Part shown: positions 1 through 8,242 of the stretch, in pieces
Layout: every line of letters begins with the position of its first letter
Position numbering within the stretch: position 1 is the first letter of the stretch
DNA from: Dechloromonas denitrificans
GTDB lineage: Bacteria; Pseudomonadota; Gammaproteobacteria; Burkholderiales; Rhodocyclaceae
Length of the DNA: 64,000 nt
Assembly: GCF_020510685.1 (NCBI RefSeq)
Contig: NZ_CP075185.1
Span: 186,001-250,000 of the forward strand
Direction of reading: 5' to 3'
The notes under the pieces: generated by a model
Told to the model about the DNA's origin: nothing
Seen by the model: the letters and a program-made list of their open reading frames with translations, nothing else
The model's database searches: none
Program-made: the position numbers and the translations under genes

Positions 1-188
1 GCAATCGACCTAGGTCCACAAAGGGCACCCCGCTGCCGTTCCGCTTGGGCTGGTCAAGTTGATGATTTCGCCCGGTCAGATCAGATGCGATTCAGTGGTC
101 AACACAGCACGATTCCGCAGCTGAGCGTGATGAAGGTGACTACCGCAGCTCGGAGCCCTGTTAGTTTCCGCCACGGCTTTTTCGGCCG

Positions 189-281
189 CCAGTAATCTGC
201 GGCAAACCCGGCCTCGACGATGGATTGGCGAATGTTGTCCAGGCCGATAAGGCGGCGGTATTCCACATTGGCTTCACCTAT
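189..281 (-). pseudogene. remnant of an HMA-like (heavy-metal-associated fold) gene
   Basis: About 31 codons on the minus strand read like the C-terminal half of the HMA-like protein encoded at 17935-18147. Shared blocks include GEA, an EAGFAADY/DAGFTADY ending and matching spacing. By eye the DNA is roughly three quarters identical over about 88 bases. The preceding codons are unrelated and no plausible start with the N-terminal half is present, so this looks like a truncated copy. Downstream codons add a short hydrophobic tail. Nothing else convincing was seen in 1-420. Confidence 0.4.
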
Positions 282-432
282 TTTTAGCCAAGGCAGGCAA
301 TACGTCGCCGGGCAAGGGTGAATCCGAACCCGGTTTTCCCTTTCCGACAGCCAAGACCTGATCACAGATCCCCGTTTGCCAGGTGAATTTACCGCGTGAA
401 TTTGATGCAATTTCGCACCGTAAACGTGCTTG

Positions 433-452
433 CTGGTGCCTTGTTGCACCAG
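433..452. promoter_or_regulatory. inverted repeat, candidate enhancer (activator) site
   Basis: CTGGTGC and GCACCAG form a perfect 7-bp inverted repeat around a 6-bp spacer. It lies about 75 bp upstream of the -24 element at 526, a normal distance for a sigma-54 activator binding site. Three GTGAATT copies (383, 396 and 461) lie around it. Its role is inferred from position only, and no activator gene is visible in the window. Confidence 0.4.
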
Positions 453-525
453 ATTACGGCGTGAATTACAGTGTAAATCAATGTGATAATTTTGTAAGTT
501 ACTGAATTTATATAATAAATATTTC

Positions 526-541
526 TGGCACTTTGCTTGCT
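526..541 (+). promoter_or_regulatory. sigma-54 (-24/-12) promoter of the aromatic operon
   Basis: TGGCAC, five bases, then TTGCT matches the RpoN consensus, with the invariant GG (527-528) and GC (539-540) 12 bp apart. Transcription would start near 552, leaving a leader of about 50 nt before the ATG at 602, which has an AGGAGG ribosome site at 592-597. Such promoters need an enhancer-binding activator of the XylR/DmpR kind. None is encoded in this window, so the regulator probably lies to the left or elsewhere. Confidence 0.8.
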
Positions 542-601
542 ATCCCGTTCTTGCGTTCCGTCACACCCGGTATGGAACAGTCAAGTTGATCAGGAGGCTT
601 T

Positions 602-1921
602 ATGGACGTAAGCAAAGGGCAGGCGCAACCGGTCGTGACGGTTGATAGCTACACCAGAGGTATTGTTGGGCCGAGCAACAGCATGTTGGGGCCGGTCAAG
701 AACGGCGGGCGGATCATTGCCGGTACGCCGCCAGGTTGTTGGGGACCGATGATCACGCCCAAGTTTCAGGGCGGCCATGAGGTCAGTCAGCCGGTTGCCG
801 TCGAGGGGGCCGATATCGGCGATGCGGTCGCCCTGAAGATCCGGCAGGTCGACGTGACTTCCCTGGCTACCTCTTCCGGCGTGATGAGCTTTGTAGACGG
901 CCGCTATCTCGGCGATCCGTTTGTCGCCAAGCTCTGCCCGTCATGCGGCACCGTCAGTCCGGCCAGCCATATCGAAGGCATCGGCGACGACGCGGTTCAT
1001 TGCGATGTCTGCGGCGCCGAGGTCAATGCCTTCCGCTTCAGCAACGGCTATGTCATTGTCCTCGACAAGGACAACGGCGTTTCGCTGACCGTCGGCAAGG
1101 ACGTCGCCGAACGGCTGGCGGCGAATGCCCGGGAGATGTCGGCCTTGCCCGGCGCGTCCGAGCAGCACTCCATCCTCAGCCTGGCGCGGGCCGACATTGC
1201 CGGCCTGGCCGCCCACATGCAACCGTTTCTCGGCAACATCGGCACGACGCCGTCGCGCGATCTGCCGGATTCGCACAATGCCGGCGATTTCGGCGGTTTT
1301 CTGGTCGGCGCCCCGCACCAGTACGCGATGACCCAGGAAGAGCTGGACCGCCACAAGACCGATGGCCACATGGACACCAATTCGGTGCGGGCCGGCGCCA
1401 TCCTGATCTGTCCGGTGAAGGTGCCCGGCGCCGGCGTGTACATGGGCGACATGCACGCCCAACAGGGCAATGGCGAGGTGGCCGGGCACGCCACCGACGT
1501 CTCCGGCATCGTCGAGCTCGACGTCGAAGTGATCAAGAACCTCGCCCTGGATGGCCCGATCCTGCTGCAACGCCTGGACGACCTGCCGCCCATGGCCCGG
1601 CCGATGAACAAGACGCAAAAGGCGGCCGTGCAGCGGCTGGCGGCGCGTTACGGCCAGCGCGAAATCGAGGACAACGGCCCGATCACTTTCATCGGCTCCG
1701 GCAAGACGCTGAACGATGCAACCGACAACGGCCTGGAGCGGGCTGCCAAGGTCACCGGCCTGCCGGTCGCCGAAATCCTCAACCGGGCAACGATCACCGG
1801 TTCGATCGAAATCAGCCGCCTGCCCGGCGTCGTCCGCGTCACCTTTCTTTGTCCGATGCCGATCCTGGAGCGCCTGGGCATCGCCCACCTGGTCCGCGAA
1901 CAGTACCAATTGAACGATTGA
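602..1921 (+). CDS. acetamidase/formamidase family amidohydrolase
   Basis: This 439-residue protein has the layout of the FmdA/AmdA acetamidase/formamidase family, which hydrolyses short amides to a carboxylate and ammonia in the cytoplasm. The N-terminal half carries a GTPPGCWGP block. A four-cysteine knuckle (C112, C115, C134, C137; CPSCG...CDVCG) suggests a bound zinc. The middle has family-like GAILICPVKVPGAG and HAQQGNGE blocks with the metal and active-site region. The start is set by AGGAGG four bases upstream. It is the first gene after the sigma-54 promoter, and in this operon it may remove an amide or N-formyl group from a nitrogenous aromatic intermediate. The exact substrate is unknown. 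Confidence 0.85.
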   Translation: MDVSKGQAQPVVTVDSYTRGIVGPSNSMLGPVKNGGRIIAGTPPGCWGPMITPKFQGGHEVSQPVAVEGADIGDAVALKIRQVDVTSLATSSGVMSFVDGRYLGDPFVAKLCPSCGTVSPASHIEGIGDDAVHCDVCGAEVNAFRFSNGYVIVLDKDNGVSLTVGKDVAERLAANAREMSALPGASEQHSILSLARADIAGLAAHMQPFLGNIGTTPSRDLPDSHNAGDFGGFLVGAPHQYAMTQEELDRHKTDGHMDTNSVRAGAILICPVKVPGAGVYMGDMHAQQGNGEVAGHATDVSGIVELDVEVIKNLALDGPILLQRLDDLPPMARPMNKTQKAAVQRLAARYGQREIEDNGPITFIGSGKTLNDATDNGLERAAKVTGLPVAEILNRATITGSIEISRLPGVVRVTFLCPMPILERLGIAHLVREQYQLND

Positions 1922-1979
1922 AATCCGGCCGGGCGGCAACGTCCGGCGAACCACCACCACCTTTTTTCAAGGAAGCAAA

Positions 1980-3185
1980 ATGAATGCACCAGCAGAACTG
2001 AAGTGGGCCGCCAAGTATCCCGAACTCGGCACCGGTCCGATTCCCGTCGAACCCTGCGTTTCCCCGGAGTTTTTCGAGGAAGAGCGGCAAAAGGTATTTT
2101 TGAACAGCTGGCTGAAAGTCGGCCGCGTCGAGGAAATCGCTAATCCTGGTGATTACAAGGTCAAGAAGCTGTCCTTCGCCAAGACCTCGGTCATCTTGAT
2201 CCGCGGCAAGGACGGTCAGATCCGCGGCTTTCACAACGTCTGCTCGCACCGCGGCAACAAGGTGATCGTCGAGCAGGGCGAGGAAACCTTCGGCCGCAAC
2301 AAGGCCGCCGTCGTCACCTGCCGCTTCCATGGCTGGGTCTATGGCGCCAAGGGCGAGATCGTCCAGCTGCCCGAGCAGGACAAGTTCCACGCCTGTTTCG
2401 AGAAGGAAAAGAACGCGCTGACCCCGGTCCATACCGACGTCTGGGAAGGCTTCATTTTCGTCAATCTCAACCCGGCCGAGTCGGTCGTTCCGCTCAAGGA
2501 CTTCCTCGGCGGCTATGGCGAACACATGGCCGGTTTCCCGTATGGCGAACTGCCGTACTGCTTCAGCTACTACACCTATCTCGACTGCAACTGGAAGGTG
2601 GCGCATGACGCATTCGCCGAGGCCTACCACGTGGCGACCATCCACGCCGGCTCTTTCCCGAACGTGTTTTCTTCCGGTTTGTCGGACGTCCAGTTGTTCG
2701 GCCCGCATCGCAGCACGGCCATCTGTCTGAGCCTGAATGCCGAGCCGACGCCGGTCGCCAAGCTGGCCAACTCGCTGGTCACCGGCTCGCTGGTCGCCAA
2801 GCGCGGCGCCTCGATGTTGCCGCCGTCGGTCAATCCTTCCCGTCGCGAAGATTTCTCCTTCGAGCTGTCGGTGACCTTCCCCAACCTGTTGCTGCACATC
2901 TCCGAAGGCATCTGGTTTACCCACCAGTTCTGGCCCATCGCCCACAACAAGACCTTGTGGGAAGGCAAGTACTACGTGGCCGCGCCGAAGACCAACAGCG
3001 AACGCTGGGCCCTCGAACACGCCCAGTGCCTGCAGCGCAATGCCTGGCTGGAAGACACGGCGACCATGGAAGACACCCAGTGCGCGCTGGAGTCCGGCGC
3101 CAAGCAGTTCATGCACCTGCAGGACGACGAAGTCCTGATCCGCCATGGCTACACCGCGCTTCACGACTACATGGAACAGAACTGA
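1980..3185 (+). CDS. Rieske non-heme iron ring-hydroxylating oxygenase, alpha subunit
   Basis: This 401-residue oxygenase component has the Rieske [2Fe-2S] ligands C88-x-H90 and C114-x2-H117 (CSH...CRFHGW). They are followed by a catalytic domain whose mononuclear iron ligands include H217 and H222, with the bridging D210 just ahead. The family inserts one or two oxygen atoms into aromatic or related rings using electrons from a ferredoxin and a reductase, both supplied by genes at 7923 and 8243. No classical beta subunit follows. The SnoaL-like protein at 3555 has the same general fold class, so a partner role is possible but unproven. A GGAAGC-type ribosome site precedes the ATG. The substrate cannot be read from sequence. 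Confidence 0.92.
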   Translation: MNAPAELKWAAKYPELGTGPIPVEPCVSPEFFEEERQKVFLNSWLKVGRVEEIANPGDYKVKKLSFAKTSVILIRGKDGQIRGFHNVCSHRGNKVIVEQGEETFGRNKAAVVTCRFHGWVYGAKGEIVQLPEQDKFHACFEKEKNALTPVHTDVWEGFIFVNLNPAESVVPLKDFLGGYGEHMAGFPYGELPYCFSYYTYLDCNWKVAHDAFAEAYHVATIHAGSFPNVFSSGLSDVQLFGPHRSTAICLSLNAEPTPVAKLANSLVTGSLVAKRGASMLPPSVNPSRREDFSFELSVTFPNLLLHISEGIWFTHQFWPIAHNKTLWEGKYYVAAPKTNSERWALEHAQCLQRNAWLEDTATMEDTQCALESGAKQFMHLQDDEVLIRHGYTALHDYMEQN

Positions 3186-3196
3186 AAGGAATGATC

Positions 3197-3535
3197 ATGT
3201 TGACCCTCCCGAAAAAATTTGAAGCCCTCGACCCCTTCGTCAGCCAATGGGCCCTGGCAACGCAGAATCAACGCCAGCAGAAGCGCATTTCCTCGTCGCG
3301 CGGTGAATTGCAGGCCTTTTACGACGCCATGCTGCCGAATATCGAAGGCATCCTGAAGCTGGCCGACGAGTACCCGCTGGGCAAGATTCCGTCGCCGGCC
3401 TACGAGCTGTACTGCATGGCGCTGTCGCTCGCCGAGATCGCCCCGCACGTCGAGCTGTACGGCGGCGACCCCAAGGTGCCGCACAGTTTCGACGAAGCCC
3501 GTTTCGTCGCCGAACACGGCGAAGTCGCCGCCTGA
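3197..3535 (+). CDS. small conserved-looking protein of unknown function in the Rieske operon
   Basis: This 112-residue soluble protein was not recognised. It has no signal peptide, no membrane segment and no cysteine pair, and is predicted to be mostly helical (ELQAFYDAMLPNIEGILKLAD). The ATG at 3197 is preferred over the in-frame ATG at 3191 because GAAAGGA ends directly before 3191, leaving a usable six-base gap only to 3197. It sits 11 bp after the oxygenase and 19 bp before the SnoaL-like gene, so it is surely cotranscribed. Small unknown proteins often accompany Rieske oxygenases, for example in indole-acetate (iac) clusters; kinship with those is only a guess. Confidence 0.7.
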   Translation: MLTLPKKFEALDPFVSQWALATQNQRQQKRISSSRGELQAFYDAMLPNIEGILKLADEYPLGKIPSPAYELYCMALSLAEIAPHVELYGGDPKVPHSFDEARFVAEHGEVAA

Positions 3536-3554
3536 TCCGGAGGCCGGGGAAGAG

Positions 3555-4055
3555 ATGCCAGCGACATTGGAGCAACGGATCAAGCGCCTCGAGGATATCG
3601 AGGCCATCCGTCTATTGGTTGGCCGTTATGCCCACGGCGCGGATCGCAACAACGATCCGCAGATCATGGGTGCGCTACTGGCCGACGATGCGGTCTGGGA
3701 AGCGCCCGGTTTCGGGCGTTACGAGGGCCGGGATGAAATCACCCGCCAACTGGCGCGCATCGGCCGCGAGGAAATCCTCTGGTCGCTGCACTACATGGTT
3801 TCTCCGGTCATCGAGGTGGCACCGTCCGGGCAGAGCGCCCGTTGTCACTGGTATCTCTGGGAACTGGCCAAGATGCCCGGGGGCGATGGCGCGCAGAGTC
3901 ACTGGATCGGCGGCTGCTACCACAGCGAATTGATCGAGACGGCCGCCGGCTGGCGCTTTTCCCACGTGCTGCTCAACCTGAAGCTGAACAGCCGGTATTC
4001 CGAAGGCTGGCAAAGCCAGCCATCAACGACACAGAAAACCCCAACAGAGAACTGA
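3555..4055 (+). CDS. SnoaL-like / nuclear transport factor 2-fold protein
   Basis: This 166-residue protein begins with a helix (EQRIKRLEDIEAIRLLVGRYAH) and continues with a DRNNDP and DDAVWEAPGFGRYEG pattern, typical of the SnoaL-like cone-fold family. Members act as small cyclases, dehydratases or ring-hydroxylating beta-subunit-like partners. Y25, H27 and D30 are placed like the polar pocket residues of scytalone-dehydratase-type proteins. Its position directly after the Rieske oxygenase gene and before the flavin monooxygenase suggests it handles an unstable oxygenated intermediate or supports the oxygenase. The start has GGGGAAGAG upstream. Which role applies cannot be decided here. Confidence 0.75.
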   Translation: MPATLEQRIKRLEDIEAIRLLVGRYAHGADRNNDPQIMGALLADDAVWEAPGFGRYEGRDEITRQLARIGREEILWSLHYMVSPVIEVAPSGQSARCHWYLWELAKMPGGDGAQSHWIGGCYHSELIETAAGWRFSHVLLNLKLNSRYSEGWQSQPSTTQKTPTEN

Positions 4056-4066
4056 AAGGAAAGGCA

Positions 4067-5332
4067 ATGCGCAAATTTGCAATCATCGGTGGCGGGCAGG
4101 CCGGCTTGCATATCGGTTTCGCTTTACTCAAGGCGGGCCATGCCGTGACGCTGTACAGCGACCGGACTCCGGCCGAAATCCTGGGCAGCCGGATTCCCAG
4201 CACGGCCTTCCTGTTCAACAGCACGCTGGACATGGAGCGGGAACTCGGTCTGAATTTCTGGGAAGACCTGGTTCCCTACGGCGAAGGGATGCACGTCGAT
4301 TTCCGCGATCCGAGCGGGGCCATCGGCCTCACCGTCCAGGGCCGGCTGGAAGACCGGAAAGGCCAGGCCCTCGACCAGCGCACCAAGTTTTCGCGCTGGC
4401 TGGAAGAGTTTCCGAAACGCGGCGGCAAGCTGGTCATCAAGGCCGTTTCGGTCGAGGAACTGGACCAGATTTCGGCGGAAAACGACCTGACCATCGTCAC
4501 CGCCGGCAAGGGCAACATCAATGCGCTGTTCGAGCGTGACGACCAACGCAGCGTGCACACCAAGCCGCCGCGCCACCTCGCCGCGCTGCTGCTGACCGGC
4601 CCCAAGTTGATGGGCGACCGTCCCTGGTTGCGCGTCCCGTTCCGGCCGCTGCGCTTCAACTTCGTCGCCGGCGTCGGCGAGTTCTTCTCGCTGCCGTTCT
4701 ATACCCACACCGTCGGCGAGTGCCGGAGCGTGCTCTTCGAAGCCATTCCCGGCGGCCCCATCGACCGCTTCCAGAACGCCCAGAGCGGCGAGGAACTGCT
4801 GGAAATCGCCAAGGGCGTGATCCGCGAATTTTCACCCGACGATGCGCATCATTTCGAGGATGTCCAACTGACCGATCCGAATGCCTGGCTGAAAGGCGCC
4901 TTCACGCCGACCATCCGCAAGCCGGTCGGCCGCCTGCCCTCGGGCCGCTTCGTCATGGGCGTCGGCGACACGGTCGTTCTCAACGACCCGATTACCGGCC
5001 AGGGCTCGAACAACGCCGCCCGCATGTCGAAATTCGTCATCGAGAAAATCCTCGCCATGGGTGACGGCAGCTTCACCCCGGGCTGGGTCAACGACGTCGT
5101 CGATACTTTCTGGCACGAATCCGGCCAGTACACCTCGGCCTTCACCAACGCCCTGCTCAATCCGCCGCCGCCGTCGGTGATGGAAGTGCTGGTCGCCGCC
5201 TCGCAGACGCCGGCCATCGCCGACAAGTTCATGCAGAACTTCGACAAGCCCAGCGACTACTGGCCGTGGCTGGTCGATCTCGATCTCGCACGCAAATTCA
5301 TCGTCGACAACGGAGGCCATCTTGCTGCCTGA
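4067..5332 (+). CDS. StyA-like FAD-dependent aromatic monooxygenase (styrene/indole monooxygenase type)
   Basis: This 421-residue protein has an N-terminal FAD-binding motif (IIGGGQAGLHIG from residue 5), a TYSDRTP-like start of the second strand and a GVGD...DPITGQGSNN block near the C-terminal third. It ends with an ADKFMQNFDKP segment close to that of styrene monooxygenase StyA. Length fits StyA (about 415). These two-component enzymes epoxidise vinyl or indole double bonds using reduced FAD delivered by a separate reductase, encoded next at 5322. The ATG at 4067 follows GAAAGGAAAGGCA. No styrene oxide isomerase or phenylacetaldehyde dehydrogenase genes follow, so an indole-like or other substrate is at least as likely as styrene. 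Confidence 0.88.
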   Translation: MRKFAIIGGGQAGLHIGFALLKAGHAVTLYSDRTPAEILGSRIPSTAFLFNSTLDMERELGLNFWEDLVPYGEGMHVDFRDPSGAIGLTVQGRLEDRKGQALDQRTKFSRWLEEFPKRGGKLVIKAVSVEELDQISAENDLTIVTAGKGNINALFERDDQRSVHTKPPRHLAALLLTGPKLMGDRPWLRVPFRPLRFNFVAGVGEFFSLPFYTHTVGECRSVLFEAIPGGPIDRFQNAQSGEELLEIAKGVIREFSPDDAHHFEDVQLTDPNAWLKGAFTPTIRKPVGRLPSGRFVMGVGDTVVLNDPITGQGSNNAARMSKFVIEKILAMGDGSFTPGWVNDVVDTFWHESGQYTSAFTNALLNPPPPSVMEVLVAASQTPAIADKFMQNFDKPSDYWPWLVDLDLARKFIVDNGGHLAA

Positions 5333-5849
5333 GCTCAAATCCGGCGTGGCGCTCGACCCCAAGGATTTCCGCCGGGCCCTGGGCTGCTTCGCGACCGGCG
5401 TCACCGTGGTCACTACCGTTGCCGAGGATGGGCGGCTGGTCGGCCTGACCGCCAACTCCTTCTCGTCGGTGTCGATCGATCCGCCGCTGGTGCTGTGGAG
5501 CCTGGCCAAGAGTTCGCCGAGTCTGGCGACCTTCGAAAAGTCCGGCTATTTCGGCATCAGCGTGCTGGCCGAGGAGCAACTCGATCTGTGCAACCGCTTC
5601 GCTTCGCCGGGCGGCAACAAGTTTGCCGGCGTCGATTACCGCATGTCGGAACACGGCGTGCCGCTGATCGAGGGCGCTCTGGCGCATTTTGAATGCGCCC
5701 GCTCGGCGATCTATCCGGGCGGTGACCACCTCATCCTGGTCGGCAAGGTGCTCGCCTACGCCTGGGGCCTCGGGCCGGTGCCGCTGCTCTTCTGTCAGGG
5801 ACAGTTGAGCGGCGTGCCGAGCCCGGCCGCTTTGCAAAAAACCGCTTGA
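5322..5849 (+). CDS. NAD(P)H:flavin reductase, partner of the StyA-like oxygenase
   Basis: This 175-residue protein of the flavin reductase (StyB/HpaC-like) family has the FRRALGCFATGVTVVTT opening, GLTANSFSSVSIDPP flavin-binding block and a C-terminal GGDHLILVGKV strand. It supplies FADH2 to the oxygenase at 4067. Translation starts at TTG 5322, eleven bases inside the end of the upstream gene, with CGGAGG at 5311-5316. Overlap plus shared ribosome site indicate translational coupling, as expected for a two-component system that needs matched amounts. Alternative use with other flavoproteins cannot be excluded. Confidence 0.9.
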   Translation: MLPELKSGVALDPKDFRRALGCFATGVTVVTTVAEDGRLVGLTANSFSSVSIDPPLVLWSLAKSSPSLATFEKSGYFGISVLAEEQLDLCNRFASPGGNKFAGVDYRMSEHGVPLIEGALAHFECARSAIYPGGDHLILVGKVLAYAWGLGPVPLLFCQGQLSGVPSPAALQKTA

Positions 5850-5859
5850 GGAGATGCTC

Positions 5860-6648
5860 ATGAACGGACTGGAAAACAAGGTGGCGATCGTCACCGGCGG
5901 CGCCACGCTGATCGGCGCCGCAGTGGTCAAGGCCTTTCTCGCCGCCGGGGCGCGGGTGGTCATTGCCGACATCGATACGATCGGCGGTAGCGCCCTGGCC
6001 GGCGAACTCGGGGCCGGCGTTCGCTTCGTGCGAACCGATCTGGCCTCGGATGCCGACATTGCCGCTTGCGTCGAGGTGGCAGTGGCCGACTACGGCCGCA
6101 TCGACTGCCTGGTCAATGTCGCCGCCGCCTACGTCGATAGCGGCATGGCGTCGTCCCGGGCCGACTGGCATCAGGCCTTCGACGTCAATGTGTTCGGCGG
6201 CGTGATGTTGCTCAAGGCGGCCTATCCGCATTTGCTGAAGAGCGGCGGCGGTGCCGTGGTCAATTTCGGCTCGACCAGCGCTACCTCGGCTCAGGCCGGG
6301 CGTTGGCTTTACCCGGCGAGCAAGGCGGCGCTGCTGCAACTGACCCGCAGCCAGGCGCTCGATCTGGCCAAGGATCGCATTCGGGTCAATGCCGTTTCGC
6401 CCGGCTGGACCTGGTCGGGAATCATGAACACGCTCTCCGGCGGCGACAAGGACAAGACCAATCGGGTGGCCGGCAAGTATCACATGCTCGGCCGGATCGG
6501 CGAGCCGGAGGAGGTTGCCGCCGCGGTTCTGTTCCTCTGCTCGAGCCATGCCTCGTTCATTACCGGCGTCAATTTGCCGGTCGATGGCGGCTATTCGGCA
6601 CTCGGCCCGGAGCAGTGCCTGTCGCCGATCAACGATTTGTTGAATTAA
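5860..6648 (+). CDS. short-chain dehydrogenase/reductase (SDR)
   Basis: This classical SDR of 262 residues has a nucleotide site TGGATLIG (12-19), in which the usual central glycine is replaced, the NVAA motif near 86, and the catalytic set S138/S140, Y151 and K155 (YPASK). The C-terminus carries the family PVDGGY block. A likely role is NAD-linked oxidation of a dihydrodiol or hydroxylated ring product made by the oxygenases of this operon. ATG 5860 is preferred to ATG 5854, since GAGGAG ends directly at 5853 and gives proper spacing only to 5860. FabG-type oxoacyl reductases are related, but the operon argues for catabolism. Confidence 0.88.
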   Translation: MNGLENKVAIVTGGATLIGAAVVKAFLAAGARVVIADIDTIGGSALAGELGAGVRFVRTDLASDADIAACVEVAVADYGRIDCLVNVAAAYVDSGMASSRADWHQAFDVNVFGGVMLLKAAYPHLLKSGGGAVVNFGSTSATSAQAGRWLYPASKAALLQLTRSQALDLAKDRIRVNAVSPGWTWSGIMNTLSGGDKDKTNRVAGKYHMLGRIGEPEEVAAAVLFLCSSHASFITGVNLPVDGGYSALGPEQCLSPINDLLN

Positions 6649-6684
6649 CCCCCCTTTGTTGAACCAACCCCAACAGGACAAACA

Positions 6685-7860
6685 ATGAAAACCAGAAAAC
6701 TAGTGACGCTGCTGGCCGCCGTGGCGGCCTCCCATGGCGTATGGGCGACCAATGGCACGATGCCGCACGGTTACGGCATCAAGGCGCAGGGCATGGGCGG
6801 CGTCGGCATTGCCTTGCCGCAGGATGCCGTGGCCGCCGCCAACAACCCGGCCGGCATGGTCAGCCTGGGCGAACGCCTGGATATCGGCCTGGCCGCGGTC
6901 CTGCCGAATATTCATGCGGACATCCGCGGCACCGATTTCGACGGCGGCGGGGTCAAGGCGATTCCCATTCCCGAACTCGGCTACAACCACATGCTGGACG
7001 CTCGCCATTCGGTCGGCGTTTCGGTCTACGGCAACGGGGTGACGACCAAGTACGACGCCAACATCAGCGGCGGGCCGAACAGCGACAAGGACGGCTCCAA
7101 CCTGATGCAGATCATCATTTCGCCGTCCTTTGCGATGAAGCTGGATGACGTTAACAGCATCGGCGTGGCGCTCAACATCGCCTATCAGGACTTCAAGATC
7201 ACCGGCGTGCCGGATGGCCTGGGCAAGGAAGATCAAGGCCACGATAGCTCCTGGGGCTACGGCCTGAAGCTCGGCTGGCTGGGCCAGCTGACCGACCGCC
7301 TGAGCCTCGGCGTGCAATACACCAGCAAGACCAAGATGGGCAAGCTGGACAAGTACCGCAATCTGCTGGCCGGCCAGGGTGAATTCGATATTCCCGAGAA
7401 CTACGGCGTCGGCGTCGCCTTCAAGGTCACGCCGGCCCTGACCGTGGCCGCCGATTATCTGCGGATCAACTGGGGCGATATCAAGTCCCTGGGCAACCAC
7501 CTGACCTCGGTCGGTGCCTTCGGTGCCGACAACGGCCCGGGATTCGGCTGGAAGAACCAGAACGTCGCCCGCATCGGCCTCAGCTATGCGGCAACCGCCA
7601 GCACCACGTTGCGCGCCGGCTATAGCCATGGTTCGCAGATCGTTCCGACGCGCGACACGACCTTGAACTATCTGGCCCCGGTGACCCCGCAGGATCATCT
7701 GACGCTCGGCGGCACCTGGGCGGTCAGTCCGGCCGCCGAACTGTCCGCGGTTTACGGCTATGCCATCCGCGAGAAAGTCAGCGGCAGCGGAGCCTCCACC
7801 GGGACCGATGTCGCGATGGGTCAGCACTGGATCGGCATTGCCTACGGCATGAAATTTTAA
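6685..7860 (+). CDS. FadL/TodX-family outer-membrane channel for hydrophobic aromatics
   Basis: This 391-residue protein has a Sec signal peptide (about 1-21, ending GVWA). The mature N-terminus TNGTMPHGYGIKAQGMGG and the AANNPAGM block are hallmarks of the FadL/TodX/XylN family. The rest alternates polar and hydrophobic residues as in a 14-strand barrel and ends with aromatic-rich MGQHWIGIAYGMKF, the usual outer-membrane terminal strand. Such channels let hydrophobic compounds cross the outer membrane by lateral diffusion. Its place inside the oxygenase operon, 36 bp after the SDR, supports uptake of the substrate. It could pass fatty-acid-like substrates instead. Confidence 0.9.
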   Translation: MKTRKLVTLLAAVAASHGVWATNGTMPHGYGIKAQGMGGVGIALPQDAVAAANNPAGMVSLGERLDIGLAAVLPNIHADIRGTDFDGGGVKAIPIPELGYNHMLDARHSVGVSVYGNGVTTKYDANISGGPNSDKDGSNLMQIIISPSFAMKLDDVNSIGVALNIAYQDFKITGVPDGLGKEDQGHDSSWGYGLKLGWLGQLTDRLSLGVQYTSKTKMGKLDKYRNLLAGQGEFDIPENYGVGVAFKVTPALTVAADYLRINWGDIKSLGNHLTSVGAFGADNGPGFGWKNQNVARIGLSYAATASTTLRAGYSHGSQIVPTRDTTLNYLAPVTPQDHLTLGGTWAVSPAAELSAVYGYAIREKVSGSGASTGTDVAMGQHWIGIAYGMKF

Positions 7861-7922
7861 TCGGCGAGCGGCGGGGCGTCGGCTGGAATGCCCCGCTGCA
7901 AGCAAATCACTGCGGGAAAAAC

Positions 7923-8234
7923 ATGCACTTCATCTGTAAAAAACAAGCGGTGCCGGAAGGCGGCGCCCTGCGTATCGAACTGGCCGCTCGTCCGCCACTC
8001 GCCGTCTTTTCTCTGGATGGACGCTTTGTCGTAACCGACGATACCTGCACGCATGGCGATGCCTCGCTCTGCGACGGCGAGATCGAGGACGGCATCGTCG
8101 AATGCCCCTTTCATCAAGGTGCCTTCGACATTGCCACGGGCAAGCCGGTGGCCGCCCCGTGCGCCATTCCGCTCAAGGTCTATCGCAGCGAAACGCGGGG
8201 CGACGAAGTTTTTGCCGATCTTCCGACTACTTGA
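7923..8234 (+). CDS. Rieske-type [2Fe-2S] ferredoxin
   Basis: This 103-residue electron carrier has Rieske ligands C42-x-H44 and C61-x2-H64 (CTHG...CPFHQG). It is a cytoplasmic ferredoxin of the BphA3/NdoA kind that passes electrons from the reductase encoded next (8243) to the terminal oxygenase at 1980. The 62-bp gap from the porin gene contains GCGGGAAAAAC before the ATG. Having both a Rieske ferredoxin and an iron-sulfur reductase makes this a three-component dioxygenase-type chain. Confidence 0.92.
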   Translation: MHFICKKQAVPEGGALRIELAARPPLAVFSLDGRFVVTDDTCTHGDASLCDGEIEDGIVECPFHQGAFDIATGKPVAAPCAIPLKVYRSETRGDEVFADLPTT

Positions 8235-8242
8235 GGTGGGCC

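Noticed and set aside
941..1960. Long minus-strand open frame opposite the amidase gene
   Set aside because: It has the composition of a GC-rich antisense shadow (rich in R, A, G, D, V), no ribosome site and no recognisable domain, while the plus-strand frame is a clear enzyme.
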